Assembly (NCBI GenBank): GCA_008729055.1
Contig: SDUX01000175.1
Location: 1 to 57,662 of the forward strand
Length of the DNA stretch: 57,662 nt
Source: Pyropia haitanensis
Lineage: Eukaryota > Rhodophyta > Bangiophyceae > Bangiales > Bangiaceae
Direction of reading: 5' to 3'
The stretch's first letter is position 1. The number at the start of each line of letters is the position of its first letter. Below the pieces are notes generated by a model. It ran no database searches and had not been told where the DNA came from. It saw nothing but the letters and a program-made list of their open reading frames with translations. This document shows positions 33,764 through 45,374 of the stretch, piece by piece. The position numbers were made by a program, and so were the translations under genes.

Positions 33764-35990
33764 GGCGACGCCCGTCGCTTGCCGTGGGGCGCACGCGCGG
33801 GCCCGGCCGGCGCGATCCCGGCGGCGACGCGGCCGACTCGGTCGGCGCATCGCCGGCGGACCGGCGGCAGCGGGGCGCGGTGGGCGCGACGGCGGCAGGC
33901 GCAGAGGCGCCCGCAGGGGTTGGCCAGGCGCCGCAGCGGGGCAGCAGTATCGGCGGGGGCAGCCGCAGGGGGCGGGGCGGCGCGCAGACGTGGCCCGCCC
34001 CGGCCGGCGGGACGACCGTCGAGGTCGGTCCGGCAGGCCGGGTGACGCCATCGCCGCGGCGGCCGCGCCAGCAGCGCCGCCTCCGCCGGCCGCGGGGTTG
34101 TGCGCGACGGGCCGCGGCCCGCCGTCGCACCGAGCGGGCACAGCGACCACGGGTGGGGCGGCCGGCGGGGGCGCCACGGTGGCAGGCCGCTCGCAGGCGG
34201 TGCCGGCGTCGCCGCGCCAGCGCGGACGGCACGCGCGCGCCAGCGGGCGGCGACGCGGCCGGGGGCGCGCGGGGACGCGAGGAGGGGCGGCCGCGTCGCC
34301 AGTGCCGCGCCGCCGCCTCGGTCTCGCCGGCGCTTACGCGCCGCAGCCGGCGTCGGGGTCGCCGTCGGCTGCCACCCGCGGCGGGCGCGGCAGCGTGGCC
34401 GGCAGGCGGGGCCCGGCAGCGGCGTCAGCGGGCCGCCGCCAGCGTGGTGGCGGCGAGCGCCAGCGGCGATCGTGTGGCGGGCGGGGGAAGCGGCGCCGGC
34501 GCGGCGGCAGCCGCAGGCCGCCGCCGCTGCGCCGCACACCCGCCCCGGCAGGCCCAGGCCGCCCGGCGGACGCGGCAGGGACGACCCCCTCCATGGCGTC
34601 GGCAGACACCGTGCGGGGGCGCAGCCGCGACCGCCGTCGGCCGGCGCGGCTGGGGGGGGCGGGGGCGGCGCAGAGGCGGGCGGACCCGCCAGGGGGACGC
34701 TGGCCGCGTTGCACCGCCGCCCCCTCGACGCCCTCCATCGGGGAGGGCGTCGCCGCCGCGCCCGCCGGCCGGACCGTGGCGGCGGGCGCAGCCGCGGCAG
34801 CGCCGTGGCCAGCACGGCGGCGCCGCGACCGCGAGCGGCGGCGGCCGCCGGTCACCCCGGCGCGGCCCGCGTCGGCAGGGTGCCGGCCGCGGGTCGCGCG
34901 GGCGGCAGCCGCAGGGTGGCCCCGCCGCGGCGCCGTGTCGGTAGCAGCAGCGGCCGGGCGCCGGAGCCGGCAGCCGCGGCCGCGGCCGCGACCTCGGCAG
35001 GGCTGCGGTCACGCGGCGGGCGGGGCCGCCGGCGGCGCGGCGGTTGCCCCCCCGGCGGCGTGCGTCGCCAGCGCGCCCTCGATGTGGGCGCGCAGCGACG
35101 CACGCAGGTGGGGGGGCATGGCCGGGCCTCACCGCCAGCTGCTCGAGCTTGGCGGTGGAGCGGGCGGCGGCAAAAGTCCGCCCGCCACGCCCGATCGCGT
35201 CGGCGCCCGTCAGGCCCGCCGGCGGTCGAGCAGCGACCCGAGGAGCTTGGCATCCACGGGTCGGCGCCGGGCAGCAGGCGCAGCACCGACGCGGCGGGGC
35301 CGGCGCACACCGCGGCGCGAAACGCGGGCGCGCCGCGGTGGCCAAACGACCGGTCACAGCGGCGGTGGCGCCAAAGCGGTCGACGTCCGCCACGTGGCGG
35401 ACGTCGACCCCGGTGAGGGTCGGCCACCCGCGCGGAGGCGGTGGGGCCGCGGGCGTCGCGGACACCGCCCAGAGACATAAATTGTCTCGAGGGGTACCGG
35501 AGCGCCGGCCGCGGCCGGCTGCGGTGAGTTCCGCAGCGGCCGCAGCCGCGCGCGCGGCGGGATCGGTCGAGGGGGGGGGGCTGGACAGCGCCCGCCCCCC
35601 CCCCCCCCACAGCCCCAGAGGCCGCCACCGTCCCCACGCAACCGCGCCACCCGCACGCCGCCCGCCGACACCCGCCGACGCGCACCCCGAACACCTGCCA
35701 GCCCGCACTCCGTCACCCGGCACGCGCACCCCCGCAGCACTCGCCCCCACAGCGTCCACTCCCGCGCCCCCCCCCCCGCACGCGCACCGCCGCCAGGGAA
35801 GCCCCGTCCGGGCCGCCAGGAGAAAGCCTTGCGGTTTCCGCTGCCGCTCCTCAGGGCTGCCAGCGCGGGGGGGGGAGGGGGGTGACGGCGGGGCGGGTGG
35901 CTTGGGGACGGCGGCCGGAGCCGCATTTAGCGTCCCGCACGGGGGCGGCGGCAGAGCCGCCCCCCCGCGCAAACGGGCGCCGCGCTGCAC
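33756..35990 (-). pseudogene. ORF1 of unit 4, frame-broken as given
   Basis: RRM-like segment and Ala/Pro-rich tail recognisable between about 33756 and 35500, interrupted by many one-base indels. Confidence 0.55.
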
Positions 35991-36762
35991 GACCCCCGCC
36001 CAGGTGGTGCCCCCCCCCCTGGGGGAGGACAAGAACCCCAGCGGGGCGGCGCGGCAGGCCCGCGAGCCCCGTCTACCCCCCCCCCCCACCCCACGCCGCC
36101 CTGGCCTTGAGGATGTACCGGTAGAGCCCGCTGCCCGCCGTCAGCCGCTGCCGCGTCCGCACCACGACCCGAATCAGTCCCCCCCCCGACGGCCCGCGCC
36201 GCGACGCCCAGCACAGCCACCGCACCCGCCGCACCGCGCCACGCCGCGGCCGCCCACAGCACGCCGGCGGACGCAGCACGACCGCCAACCGCCGCCCGGC
36301 GCCCCCGACGCGGAGGACGCCGCCACCGCCGCACAGGCGGAAAGGGGCGACGCGCCCGGCCGCCAGCGCCTTCCCGCCGGCCGCAGCGGCCGGGTGCCGC
36401 CGCCCGCGCGGGCGGTGGCCCGTGCACCCCGTAGAGGGGGCGGCGCCGACCCAGCCGCACCGCCAGCTTCGGCTAAGCACCCCCTGGGGGGCCCCAGGGG
36501 GCTGCCAAGGTCATTAGCGCCCGCCCCCCTCCGGGGGAAGCGCCGTCACGTAAATTGCAGCTCGCAGCAGCCGGCGCAAGGCGAAAAGTCGGGTGCCGAC
36601 AGTTAGGAAACCCCCAACGCGACACCTGATTGGCCCAAATCATCTCGAAAACCGCTGTGCAATAGCTCAGAACCGGCGCCTGAAAATTCGTTTTCGAGCC
36701 GCCGCCCCCGACCGCGACGTCGACGATCGCGTCGAGCGCGCGCTACAGACACAACAACCGCC
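35991..36762 (-). other. 5' leader region of unit 4
   Basis: Equivalent of the unit 1 leader with extra indels; the hairpin (36480-36501) and the CCAATCAG motif remain. Confidence 0.4.
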
Positions 36763-36872
36763 CGATCCGCCGCCATCCGCTCCCGAAGACGCAAACAAAA
36801 GCGATGGGGGGGTGCACCCCACCCCCCCCCACCCCCTGCAGCGAAAAAACCAGCCCACCACCGCGCAAAACG

Positions 36873-36956
36873 ATGAATGACGGCGAGATTCGAACTCGCG
36901 CCCCCGAAGACCAGTGCTTAAACTGGCGCCTTGGATCGCTTTTAGCTAAGAGAACG
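36873..36956 (-). tRNA. tRNA-Leu-like sequence, unit 5
   Basis: D, anticodon and T arms recognisable. Extra bases in the acceptor ends and D region and one lost C in the anticodon arm lie in the low-quality stretch. Confidence 0.55.
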
Positions 36957-37017
36957 CGCAAGACCCACGACCTACTCCCTCGGGGATGAGAGGGGGTAAC
37001 CCCCCCCCCACTTCCCA

Positions 37018-40000
37018 CTACCTTCACCCGATTCGGGCCAAGCCCGCAGTCAAATCCACACATTCAAAGTAGCCCGCCCCACCGGCCGCGCCTCCACAAC
37101 CAAAGCAACGGCGTAGCCATTGGCCACGCCGCACGCGTGCGACCGCCAGAATGGCGACCGACCACTCACCGCATCAGGCCCCGCGCACCGCCGCCAAGTG
37201 CGGACGCGCCAAGGCGGTCCCGCACCCATGAGCGGTCCGGTGGCGGGGCCGAATACGCGGCCGTTATGCCTCCCACCCAGTGGGGGCGAACGCGTGCGCG
37301 GCGTGGCGGGCGGAAGCGCTTGGAGTGTACTTGGCCAACCTGGCCGCCTCCGCGCCGCGCGCACTGCCACCACCCGCAGGGGGCGTCGGCCACCCGCGCG
37401 GTGACCTCCGCGCCAGGGGGGACGCCACCGAGACGTCCCCCCACGTCACCCGCCCGCTGGCGCGGTGGCGGGCGCGGGAGGTCGGGGCGCAGCCCGCCGC
37501 CCGTCCCGTCCAGCGCGCGCTCCACCACACGTCCGCCCACGCGGTCCGCGCGCTCCAGCGCCGCGGCCACCAGCCCCACAATCCGGTGGTGGAGCGCGTG
37601 GCGCGCGGCGCCTGCAGCGGGCACCCAACCACAAAGTGGTGGCCCGCCGCGTCCACGTCGCCGCCGCAGCCGACAGGCGCGGCGGCGGCGGGCGTCGAGC
37701 GGGGAGGGGCGCCCAACCACAGGCGCACCGCGACGCGCATGCGGCGCCAGGTATGGCGGCGCCGCCCCACCCCCCTCCGTCGGCAGGGCGCGCCAGCCAC
37801 AGCGCCGCGCGGTGGCCTTGGCACGCGGCGAGGCCCGCCCGCCCCCCACTGCGGTAGCTCGCGGTAGAGGCGGGCACGCCTCGCCGCGTGCGCGGCACAC
37901 GACAGCTCGCGCTGCGTGACCGCCTCCTCCCCCTCCAGCAGCCGCCGCCAGGACGGCGGCGGCGAGTGCGGCCCCGCGTGGTGTGGGGCGTCAGCCCGAC
38001 GTGAGCAGGTCACGTCGGGGCCGCACTCGGGGAAGGAGAGGGGGGGCGACAGAGAGTGGGGGGGGGGGAGGTCGCCGGCGGCGCCGCCCGCGCGGCCAGC
38101 CGTCGCCCGGTGAGGCGGTCGGCCCGCCTCGCGCGGCGGGGGCCGCCCAGAGCAGCCCGTGTCGGGTGCCGCGGCGTGCGCCGCGACCGCCGCGTGCAGC
38201 TCCAGCAGGGAGCTGCACAGCGCGGCCACGCCCGCCGGCGGTGGAGGCGGCGGAGCGGCCGGGGCAGCCGGGGGCGAGGCCGCGTCGTCGGCCTCGTCCG
38301 GCGACGGCTCGACGCGGATGCGCCGGAGACGGCGCACCCCGGCCATGGCGTCCCCGGCCGGCGGCGGCAGTGCCGCCGGCGGGTCCACCGCCAGCGAACG
38401 CCGGAACGCCGCCGGCCACACGCGGGGGGCCGCCCGCCGCCGGCGCGGCAGGCGTGTCGACCCTCGCGCGGGAGGTGCGGGGGCGGCCGGGTGGCGGCGC
38501 GCGCGGGCGGGAAGCCGGCGGCGGGGGTCAAACAAATGCCGCCGCCGCGCAGCCCCGCGGGGCGCAGGCGGCGGCCGGGACGGCACAGCCGCCGCTGGGG
38601 CGGCGCGTGCGGTCTTGGCGGCCATCCCCCGTGCGCGGTCGGGCGCCGCCCGGCCGGCGGTGGGGAGCGCCGGCGGCAGCGGGCGCGTCGCTGCCACTGC
38701 GCCGGCGGCGGGCGCGGCGTCCGCGTCGTCCGCCGCCGGCAGCCGCAACAGACTGTCGCCGAGTGCGCGCAGGGCGGGCGAGTACGCCCGCCCCGCGCGC
38801 AGCGCGTCCACCCACGACGCCAGCGCGGCGGCCGGCGTCACGAGCGTGCGCCCGCCGATCCCCAGCCCCCCCATGGCGGGAGGGAGCGCCGCGCGCGCCG
38901 CAATGGCGTCGCGCGTGGCGGGCGTGTCGACCGCGTCGGTCAGCAGGCCCAACAGGGCCTGCTTCGCGTCGCGGTCGACGGCGCCCGCCAGCCGTGCGCC
39001 CCACACCAGTGGCAGCGCCCGCAGCCAGTAGTTGGGGCGGGGGCCGGCACACAGGCGCAGCAGCAGCAGCTGCGCCTGCAGCGCCGAGGCGGGCAGCGCC
39101 GCGACAGCGCGGCACAGCCCCGCCTGCTCCGCCGCCAGCCGGTCCACGCCCGCAGCGACAAACGCGTCCACCCCGAGGGGGACGGAGAACTGCGTGGTCC
39201 CCCCCACCGCCCATTGCGCCGGCCAGCCGGCCGGCGCCGGCGCGCCGGCCGGCGACCAGCCGACGCTCTTGGCCGGCGCCAGCTCGGCGTCGACGGCCGC
39301 CCCGACGGACGCGGCGGCGCCGACGAGGCGCTGCAGGTGAGCAGGGGGGGCCGGCCGCGACCACGTCGTCGTGGAAGGCGCGGATGAGCAGCGTCGGCTG
39401 GGCGGCGCGCAGCCGCTCCAGCACCAGCCACAGGCCGCCGCGTGCAGCAGCGGGCCGAGAGGGTCGCCCTGCTGGGCGCCCCGCTCGGCCGCAGCCACAA
39501 GCGCGCGGGCGGTGTGGCCAGTGCGAGGGCGGACGCAGCACCGCCAGCAGCCCATCCGTTACCGCCACCACCGGCGGCCGCGTCGTCAGCCGCACCCGCG
39601 CGGCGGCCGCTGACGTCCTCTGCTGGCACGGCCCGCCCCCGCCGTGGACGCGCGTGCCTGGCTCGGGCGGCGGGGGGGGTCCAGCCCCGTCCGCCGCCCA
39701 GCCGTATACGCACGGCCCCCCCCCGCCGTAGGCCCACGAGAGGTACGGGCCTACGAGGGGGAGGGCGCGGCACAGCACCGCGTCCGCCGCCGCGCGCGAC
39801 ACCAGGTTGAAGGCGTTGCGGTAGTCCAACTGGACTACCGCATGCCCGGGGTGTTGGGCAGTGTGGGCCTCCAGCTCGTGGAGCAAGCGCTCGCACGCGC
39901 TGGAGACCCCCCACCCCCTGCTGCGTCGGCGCCAGCAGGCGCGCCGCCGCCCCGCGCACAGTGCGCGCCAGGGCGGCCGCGGCCAGCTTGCGGAGCACCT

Positions 40001-41676
40001 CCGGCATCCCGATGGGCCGGAGGCGGGGCAGACCGTCCTCCCCTGGCCCGCCAGGCTTGGCCAGCAGGAGGAGGTCTGCCCCCGCCAGCGCGTGCGTGGC
40101 GGCTCGGGGGACGCGCGCCACGGCGGCGTCCCCCGCCAACAGCAGCACACCCCACCAGCGAGTCCCTCCCCTCCTCCCCCAGCGCCCACAGGTGCTCCGT
40201 CCGGAGACCGGACGGGCCGGGGGAGGAGCCGCGCGGCGCCGCCCGGATGGCGTCCACCGCGGCGGCACGGGTGACGGCGGTGGGCACGTCACCCGCCTCG
40301 CCAAACGCCGCCGCCCGCGACAGCTCGGCCGGGAAGGCCGCCTCGACAGAGGCCGCCGTCGCCAGGCGGCCGTCGCGGGCGGGAAGAGCGTGCGCGCCTT
40401 TGCCCACACGGCGGGCGTCTGCGGCGCGGGCGGGTTGGCCGTCAGGGCGCGGGCAGCCGCGCCAGACGACCGGCGCGCACAAGCCGCAGCGCCCGCCGCT
40501 GGGCGGCCGTCGTCTCGCCGCTCGTGGCCGTCCGTGCCGGCCGGCCGCCGTCGCGGCGGACGGGCGCACGTCGCCCGCCGGGGCGCCACACTCCCGCGTC
40601 GCGGTCGGCGAGGGCAGCGGCAAAGTCGCCGCCCAGCACCGCCGCCGCGCGCGCCGCGTGCGACAGGGCGGGCGCCGATTCGCCATCGGGCGCGGCGGTG
40701 GCCGGCGCGTGCAGCAGCAGCGACGGCAGCAGCAGCAGCCACAGCCACGCCGCCTGCCGCGCCGGCTCCCGCCGCGCCCAGTCGAGCGCCTCGGCGGCCA
40801 GTGCCCGCCACGGCGCCAGCAGTGCGGACGGCACGTGCGGCACCGTGCGGGCGCCGGACGCCGTCAGCGGCGCCCACGACGCGCCAGGCGGGGCGGCGCG
40901 CAGCAGGAACGCGTCGCGCGCGCGCGCCCAGGCGGCGTGGTCGACAATGAAGAGGTCGGCTCGCCTGGGCGCGCGCACGTCCGCCCCCCGCGCTCTCGCC
41001 GCCCTCGTCGCCGCGGCCACCGCCGCGGCCACCGCAGCCGTCGTCGCCCCCGCCGCGTCCCCGCCAGCCGCACGCGCGCTGCCGCCAGCGCTGGCCGCCG
41101 TCGGGGCGGCCGCCCGCGCGCGGCGCAGGGCCGGGTTCAGCCGGCACTTTGGCTCGTGAGAGCGCAGTGCCGACTGCCCCGTCTGGCCCCGCGCCGCGCG
41201 GAATGGGCGGTCGCACCAGCGGCAGCCCGCCAGCTGCAGGGCTGCCGCCACCGCCGCGGGCACCTCTGCCAGCACGTGCGCTGTGCGGAGGTGCACCAGC
41301 GACCGCTGGTCGGTCAGCGGCGCCGTCAGCACCACCGTGCATCGCGCGGCAGGGCATCTGCCGGGCGCCGTGACGGTGGCGCAGTCGGCGCCGCCGCCGT
41401 CCGCCGCGGTCGCCGGCGCGGCGGTGCGCGCGCTGTCGGCGTCGCCGCGGCCGTCCCCGTCGCGGGCGCCGCTACGGGCGCCCGCCACCGCCGCCACCCG
41501 ACCACCGGATGCGGTGGCGGCGGGTGCCCTCAGGTCGGCTCGGGGCACGCTCGGACGCGCGCCGCCCCCCCCCCCGCGGGAAAGGGGGGCGCAGCGTCCG
41601 CTGCCGCCGCGGCGCGTGCCGGCTCAGACGCCGACGCACGCTGCCCTGCGGCGGCAGAGCGACGGGCGTCACTCAT
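37018..41676 (-). pseudogene. ORF2 of unit 5, frame-broken as given
   Basis: Sequence agrees with unit 1 at all motifs. One-base losses near 39435, 39490, 39635, 40150, 40366 and 40455, plus several before 37.9 kb, break the frame. Each removes one C or G beside a run. The RT-endonuclease junction is in frame here because the G run near 38060 is one longer than in unit 1, which supports a single continuous ORF2. Confidence 0.75.
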
Positions 41677-43915
41677 GGCGACGCCCGTCGCTTGCGTGGG
41701 GCGCCGCCGCGGGCCCGGCCGGCGCGATCCCGGCGGGCGACGCGGCCGACTCGGTCGGCGCATCGCCCGGCGGACCGGCGGCAGCGGGCGCGGTGGGCGC
41801 GACGGCGGCAGGCGCAGAGGCGCCCGCAGGGGGTTGGCCAGGCGCGCCAGCGGGGGCAGCAGTATCGGCGGGGGCAGCCGCAGGGGGCGGGGCGGCCGCG
41901 GCAGACGTGGCCGCCCCGGCCGGCGGGACGACCGTCGAGGTCGTCCCGGCAGCCGGGGTGACCGCCATCGCCGCGGCGGCCGCGCCAGCAGCGGCCGCCT
42001 CCGCCGGCCGCGGGGTTGTGCCGACGGGCCGCGGGCCCGCCGTCGCACCGACGGGCACAGCGACCACGGGTGGGGCGGCCGGCGGGGGCGCCACGGTGGC
42101 AGGCCGCTCGGCAGGCGGTGCCGGCGTCGCCGGCGCCAGCGCGGACGGCACGCGCGCGCCAGCGGGCGGCGACGCCGGCCGGGGGCGCGCGGGGACGCGA
42201 GGAGGGGCGGCCGCCGTCGCCAGTGCCGCCGCCGCCTCGGTCCGCCGGCGCTTACGCGCCGGCAGCCGGGCGTCGGGGTCGCCGTCGGCTGCCCCCGCGG
42301 CGGGGCGCGGCAGCGTGGCCGGCAGGCGGGGGCCCGGCAGCGGCGTCAGCGCCGCCGCCAGCGTGGTGGCGGCGAGCGCCAGCGGGATCGGTGTGGCGGG
42401 CGGGGGAAGCGGCGCCGGCGCGGCGGCAGCCGCAGCCGCCGCCGCTGCCGCCGGCACACCCGCCCCGGCAGGCCCAGGCCGCCCGGCGGACGCGGCGGGG
42501 ACGACCCCCTCCATGGCGTCGGCAGACACCGTGGCGGGGGGCGCAGCCGCGACCGCCGCGGCGGCAGCGGCGGGGGGGGGGGGCGGGGGCGGGCGCAGAG
42601 GCGGGGCGACCCGCCAGGGGGACGCTGGCCGCGTTGGCACCGCCCGCCCCCTCGACGCCCTCCATCGGGGAGGGCGTCGCCGCCGCGCCCGCCGGCCGGA
42701 CCGTGGCGGCGGGCGCAGCCGCGGCAGCGCCGTGGCCAGCACGGCGGCGCCGCGACCGCGAGCGGCGGCGGCCGCCGGTCACCCCGGCGGCGGCCGCGTC
42801 GGCAGGGGTGCCGGCCGCGGTCGCGCGGGCGGCAGCCGCAGGGGTGGCCCCCGCCGCGGCGCCGTCGGTAGCAGCAGCGGCCGGCGCCGGGCCGGCAGCC
42901 GGCGCGCCGCCGGCCGCGACCTCGGCAGGGGCTGCGGTCACGGCGGCGGGCGGGGCCGCCGCGGGCGCGGTTGCCCCCCCGGCGGCGTGCGTCGCCAGCG
43001 CGCCCTCGATGTGGGCGCGCAGCGACGCACGCAGGTGGGGGGGCATGGCCGGCCTCACCGCCAGCTGCTCGAGCTTGGCGGTGAGGCGGCGGCGGCAAAA
43101 GTCCGCCGCCACGCCCGACGCGTCGGCGCCCGTCAGGCCCGCCCGGCGGCGCGACCCGAGGAGCTTGGCACTCCACGGGTCGGCGCCGGGCAGCAGGCGC
43201 AGCACCGACGCGGCGGGGCCGGCGCACACCGCGGCGCGAAACGCGGCCGCCGCGGTGGCCACGACGGTCACCGCGGCGGTGGCGCCAAAGCGGTCGACGT
43301 CCGCCACGTGGCGGACGTCGACCCCGGTGAGGTCGGCCACCGCCGCGCGGAGGCGGTGGGCGCGGGCGTCGCGGGACACCCCCGAGACATAAATTGTCTC
43401 GAGGGGTACCGCGAGCGCCGGCCGCGGCCGGCTGCGGGTGAGTTCCGCAGCGGCCGCAGCCGCGCGCGCGGCGGGATCGGCGAGGGGGGGGGGCTGGACA
43501 GCGCCCGCCCCCCCCCCCCCCCCACAGCCCCGACCGCGCCGCCACCCCGCCCACCACCGTCGCCACCCGCACGCCGCCCGCCGACACCCGCCCGACGCGC
43601 ACCCCCGACCACCTGCCAGCCCGCACCTCCGTCACCCCCGGCACGCGCACCCCCCCCAGCACTCGCCCCCACAGCGTCCACTCCCGCCCCCCCCCCCCCC
43701 GCACGCGCACCCGCCGCCAGGGAAGCCCCGTCCGGGCCGCCAGGAAGAAAGCCTTGCGGTTCCGCTGCCGCTCCCTCAGGGCTGCCAGCGCGGGGGGGGG
43801 AGGGGGGTGACGCGGGGCGGGTGGCTTTGGGGACGGCGGCCGGAGCCGCATTAGCGTCCCGCACGGGGGCGGCGGCAGAGCCGCCACCCCCGCGCAAACG
43901 GGCGCCGCGCTGCAC
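41669..43915 (-). CDS. ORF1 of unit 5
   Basis: The cleanest ORF1 together with unit 1: RRM-like segment around 43390-43200, helical segment, then a continuous Ala/Pro-rich frame from about 42590 to the stop at 41669 that overlaps ATGAGTGA. Frame changes only at G runs near 42573 and 43690. Confidence 0.55.
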
Positions 43916-44698
43916 GACCCCCGCCCAGGTGGTGCCCCCCCCCCCTGAGGGGGGAGGACAAGAACCCCCAGGCGGGGCGGCGCCGGCAGGCCCGCGAGCC
44001 CCGTCTACCCCCCCCCCCCCACCCCACGCCCGCCCTGGCCTTGAGGATGTACCGGTAGAGCCCGCTGCCCGCCGTCAGCCGCTGCCGCGTCCGCACCACC
44101 ACCCGAATCAGCCCCCCCCCCGACGGCCGGCGCCGCGACGCCCAGCACAGCCACCGCACCCGCCGCACCCGCCACGCCGCGGCCGCCCACAGCACCGCCG
44201 GCGGACGCAGCACGACCGCCAACCGCCGCCCGGGCGCCCCCGACGCGGGAGGACGCCGCCACCGCCGCACAGGCGGAAAGGAGGGCGGACGCGCCCGGCC
44301 GCCCAGCGCCTCCCGCCGCCGCAGCGGCGGGTGCCGCCGCCCCCGCGGGCGGTGGCCCCGTGCACCCCGTAGAGGGGGGCGGCGCCGACCCAGCCGCACC
44401 GCCAGCTTCGGCTAAGCACCCCCTGGGGGGCCCCAGGGGGCTGCCAAGGTCATAGCGCCCGCCCCCCTCGCGGGGGGAAGCGCCGTCACGTAAACAGCTC
44501 GCAGCAGCGCGCGCAAAGGGCGAAAAGTCGGGTGCCGACAGTCAGGAAACCCCCAACGTCGACACCTGATTGGCCCAAATCATCTCGAAAACCGCTGTCA
44601 ATAGCTCAGACCGGCGCCGAAAATTCGTTTTCGACGCCGCCCCGACCGCGACGTCGACGATCGCGTCGACGCCGCGCGCTACAGACACAACAACCGCC
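43916..44698 (-). other. 5' leader region of unit 5
   Basis: Same content as the other leaders, with the hairpin at 44419-44440 and CCAATCAG near 44565-44573. Confidence 0.4.
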
Positions 44699-44706
44699 CG
44701 ATCCGC
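44699..44706. repeat. Target-site duplication CGATCCGC, right side
   Basis: Second copy of the octamer that flanks the whole array; followed by unique GAGGGTGTATATACA. Confidence 0.8.
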
Positions 44707-44711
44707 GAGGG

Positions 44712-44760
44712 TGTATATACATGCCCGGAGCTCCATTCGGGAAACTCGGCTTGCGCCAAT
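44712..44760 (-). promoter_or_regulatory. Possible promoter facing into the array
   Basis: Read on the minus strand: ATTGG (44756-44760), then the arm, then TGTATATACA (44712-44721) about 14-23 bases before the 5' end of unit 5. This is a CCAAT-then-TATA order suited to transcription of the array. It lies outside the element, so it would be a host promoter used by unit 5 only. Inference from motifs. Confidence 0.3.
44722..44760 (-). repeat. Right arm of the 39-base inverted repeat bracketing the array
   Basis: Partner of 9755-9793. Exactly 15 bases (44707-44721) lie between the octamer and this arm, mirroring the 15 bases on the left. Confidence 0.8.
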
Positions 44761-45374
44761 CAGAAGGCGGCATACGATTCAATCGTGGGTCTGGGCCTGG
44801 GCGGGGCGATCGCGCCTGGATACCGTGGTTTCATATGATCGACCCACAGAGAACGATCGTCGCAGGGACAAATATCATCATCGGTCGGTCCGCGGCGGCG
44901 GTTTCGCGCTGCGCTTCCCGCGCCGGCCCCCGCCGTCCGCCGCCGCCGCGCTTCGCGCGCCTGCGCTTCGCTTCCCGCGCGTCCGCGCTGGCCAGCTGTG
45001 CATCGCTCCCGCGTGAATGGTGGTGCCAGCCGGCGGCGGTTTTTTTTCCGGGGGCCGTTGCTGCGGCGCCTGTGCGCAGGCTCTGGGCGCGCTACGGCCG
45101 CTTTGGGTGGCGATGCGTACCCGCGTGTTGCAACACACTGCGCCTGCAGGTATGCACCGGGTCGTTCTTCTTTTGCGGGCCCCGCGTTCGGCCGCGCGCT
45201 CCGGGCACGGGTACACATATAGCGGCGGTCACTGCGCGTCTCTCCGTCGCGGCTCCCCGACCCCACCACACGCCTCTTGCTAACTGATGCCTGTACTCAC
45301 ACGCCTCATCTCCTTTCCTCTACTCCCATCCCTCTCCTGACCCCTTTGCCTCCCTCATCTCTTCCCGTAGTGCC
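44761..45374 (+). promoter_or_regulatory. Upstream region of the 824-residue gene
   Basis: Contains GCTTCCCGCG-type short repeats around 44910-44990, a T8 run at 45040, a TATA-like CATATAG at 45216-45222, and a long pyrimidine-rich tract (45290-45368) ending in CCCGTAG immediately before the start codon. The tract followed by AG looks like a 3' splice site, so a 5' UTR intron is possible. No gene is seen in it. Confidence 0.35.

Larger units (their letters stand above)
28854..36770 (-). mobile_element. RLE-type non-LTR retrotransposon, unit 4 (low-quality sequence)
   Basis: Full-length layout, about 7.9 kb, but peppered with one-base indels relative to units 1, 2 and 5 along its whole length and few substitutions. 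The left junction octamer is corrupted (28844-28853); the right one is intact (36763-36770). Confidence 0.85.
9817..44706 (-). repeat. Head-to-tail array of five retrotransposon units
   Basis: Five same-orientation copies follow one another with no spacer other than the shared octamer: 9817-17686, 17687-25573, 25574-28853 (deleted), 28854-36770 and 36771-44706. Sister copies differ by few substitutions, so the array is young. The true number of units could differ if the assembly collapsed repeats. Confidence 0.9.
36771..44706 (-). mobile_element. RLE-type non-LTR retrotransposon, unit 5 (5'-most in transcription sense)
   Basis: About 7.9 kb. Indel-rich up to about 37.9 kb, then nearly identical to unit 1. 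Its 5' end abuts the right target duplication and the right arm of the bracketing inverted repeat, so it is the only unit whose upstream neighbour is non-element DNA. Confidence 0.9.

Noticed and set aside
9817..44706. CRISPR array or bacterial tandem repeat
   Set aside because: Repeat units are kilobase-sized coding elements with RT and endonuclease motifs.
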